DNA of 7,612 bases from NCBI GenBank assembly GCA_958405355.1, contig CATYEA010000089.1, forward strand, positions 1 through 7,612. The letters run 5' to 3'. The notes below the pieces were generated by a model that saw only the letters and a list, made by a program, of their open reading frames with translations, made no database searches and was not told the origin of the DNA. Source of the DNA: an uncultured Lachnospiraceae bacterium (GTDB taxonomy: Bacteria; Bacillota; Clostridia; Lachnospirales; Lachnospiraceae). A program made the position numbers and the translations under genes. Shown one piece after another: positions 6,227-7,612 of the stretch. Each line of letters begins with the position of its first letter. Positions within the stretch are counted from its first letter, which is position 1.

Positions 6227-7612
6227 ATGAAATTATACGAAAACGGCGCGTATCTTTTAAACGGTGTGGATATCGTGGAGGATGCCGGAGATGTGAAGCA
6301 GATTCTTGCGGCAAAGACCGGCAGAGATGTTTCTAAAGAGGAAGCGGCAAAGAATACGATTGCCTATGGGATTTTGGAAGCCCACAATACTTCCGGAAAT
6401 ATGGAAAAGCTGAAAATTAAATTTGACAAACTGACATCCCATGATATTACCTTTGTTGGTATTATTCAGACAGCCAGAGCGTCGGGCCTGGAAAAATTTC
6501 CTGTGCCATATGTATTGACCAACTGTCATAACAGCCTTTGTGCCGTTGGCGGTACGATCAATGAAGATGACCATATGTTTGGTCTGTCTTGTGCTAAAAA
6601 ATACGGTGGTGTTTATGTACCGCCGCATCAGGCAGTCATTCACCAGTTTGCCAGAGAAATGCTGGCCGGCGGCGGCCGTATGATTCTCGGTTCAGACAGT
6701 CATACCCGTTATGGTGCCCTCGGTACAATGGCTATGGGTGAAGGCGGACCGGAGCTGGTTAAACAGCTCTTGAACCAGACTTATGATATTAATATGCCGG
6801 GTGTTATCGGCGTTTATTTAAAAGGCAAACCGATTCCAGGCGTTGGTCCTCAGGACGTAGCTCTGGCAATTATTGGCGCTGTATTTGATAATGGCTATGT
6901 AAAGAATAAAGTGATGGAATTTGTCGGACCTGGCGTTTCCAACTTAAGTGCTGATTTCCGTATCGGTGTGGATGTTATGACCACAGAGACAACCTGTCTG
7001 TCCTCTATTTGGAGAACGGATGATGAAATCAAAGATTTCTATGAGATTCATAAACGTCCGGAAGATTACAAAGAGTTAAATCCGGGAGCAGTAGCTTACT
7101 ATGACGGTATGATCGAGATTGACCTGAGTGAAATCCGTCCGATGATCGCTATGCCGTTCCATCCAAGCAATACCTATACTATTGAGGAATTAAATGCCAA
7201 TCTGATGGATATTCTTGATGATTGTGAGAAGCGTGCCCTTGTTAGTCTGGACGGTCAGGTAGACTTTACTTTAAAGGATAAGGTACGCAACGGTCGTCTT
7301 TATGTAGAACAGGGAATCATCGCAGGCTGTGCCGGCGGCGGTTTTGAAAATATCTGTGATGCGGCCGATATTTTGAAAGGCGCCAGCATCGGACCGGATG
7401 AATTCACATTAAGCGTTTATCCGGCAAGTACACCAATCTACATGGAACTGGTGAAAAACGGTGCCGTAGCTACGCTCATGTCCACAGGTGCGATTGTTAA
7501 AACAGCCTTCTGCGGACCTTGCTTCGGAGCAGGCGATACGCCGGCCAATAATGCGTTGAGTATCCGTCATTCCACACGAAACTTCCCGAACCGTGAAGGT
7601 TCCAAGATTCAG
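6227..7612 (+). CDS. Aconitase-superfamily hydratase, 5' part (3' end outside window)
   Basis: An open frame runs from ATG 6227 to the window edge without a stop, giving 462 residues. Aconitase-type proteins with the swivel domain are about 750 residues, so roughly 60% is seen. Cys368, Cys429 and Cys432 (GCAGGG and CGPCFG) match the three ligands of the aconitase 4Fe-4S cluster in spacing. VIHQ (His139) and GSDSHT (Asp157, Ser158) match the His147/Asp165-Ser166 region of mitochondrial aconitase. Arg451 and Arg456 in TRNFPNR match the substrate-binding Arg447 and Arg452. Other catalytic positions differ (His72, Cys100, Asp249). This fits the poorly characterised YbhJ-like 'hydratase' branch better than citrate-cycle aconitase, LeuC or homoaconitase. 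The reaction is probably a lyase/hydratase step on a carboxylic acid; the substrate is unknown. It is co-directional with and 13 bp after the thioesterase gene. Confidence 0.9.
   Translation, partial: MKLYENGAYLLNGVDIVEDAGDVKQILAAKTGRDVSKEEAAKNTIAYGILEAHNTSGNMEKLKIKFDKLTSHDITFVGIIQTARASGLEKFPVPYVLTNCHNSLCAVGGTINEDDHMFGLSCAKKYGGVYVPPHQAVIHQFAREMLAGGGRMILGSDSHTRYGALGTMAMGEGGPELVKQLLNQTYDINMPGVIGVYLKGKPIPGVGPQDVALAIIGAVFDNGYVKNKVMEFVGPGVSNLSADFRIGVDVMTTETTCLSSIWRTDDEIKDFYEIHKRPEDYKELNPGAVAYYDGMIEIDLSEIRPMIAMPFHPSNTYTIEELNANLMDILDDCEKRALVSLDGQVDFTLKDKVRNGRLYVEQGIIAGCAGGGFENICDAADILKGASIGPDEFTLSVYPASTPIYMELVKNGAVATLMSTGAIVKTAFCGPCFGAGDTPANNALSIRHSTRNFPNREGSKIQ

Noticed and set aside
6257..6643. 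A 128-codon minus-strand open frame opposite the hydratase gene.
   Set aside because: It is opposite a clearly conserved aconitase-superfamily region and shows no recognisable domain.

Overview
The window is a compact stretch of bacterial chromosome with every gene on the + strand. It holds eight protein-coding genes, the first and last cut by the window edges. No intergenic gap exceeds 64 bp, and I see no tRNA, rRNA, CRISPR array, insertion sequence or phage gene. The gene set, moderate base composition, strong purine-rich ribosome binding sites and consensus-like sigma-A promoter suggest a Firmicute of class Clostridia, most likely a gut Lachnospiraceae. The genus cannot be named from this sequence alone.

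Left part (1-5684) reads as one long co-directional gene train. It starts with the 3' end of a cytidylate kinase-like gene, which overlaps a MATE-family efflux pump. After 43 bp come a PflX-type radical SAM protein, a PAP2-type membrane phosphatase, an AI-2E/PerM-family membrane protein, and the two-subunit AzlC/AzlD branched-chain amino acid exporter. From the radical SAM gene to AzlD, genes either overlap (17, 8 and 4 bp) or are 14 bp apart, so co-transcription and translational coupling are likely. Apart from AzlC/AzlD, the products do not form an obvious pathway. Most are membrane proteins for export or envelope lipid metabolism.

Right part (5685-7612) is a new transcription unit. A 64-bp gap carries a near-consensus promoter (TTGACA, 16 bp, extended -10 TGcTAATAT), with AGTAAA-type repeats around it that could be an operator. 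It drives a YbgC/FadM-like hotdog acyl-CoA thioesterase followed 13 bp later by an aconitase-superfamily hydratase that is cut by the right edge. The hydratase keeps the three cluster cysteines and the substrate-binding arginines. By my hand alignment it has changed several catalytic positions of true aconitase, so it probably acts on a different substrate.

I did not find a convincing undescribed system. The observations most worth checking are the hydratase active-site changes, the thioesterase-hydratase pairing and the repeats around its promoter.
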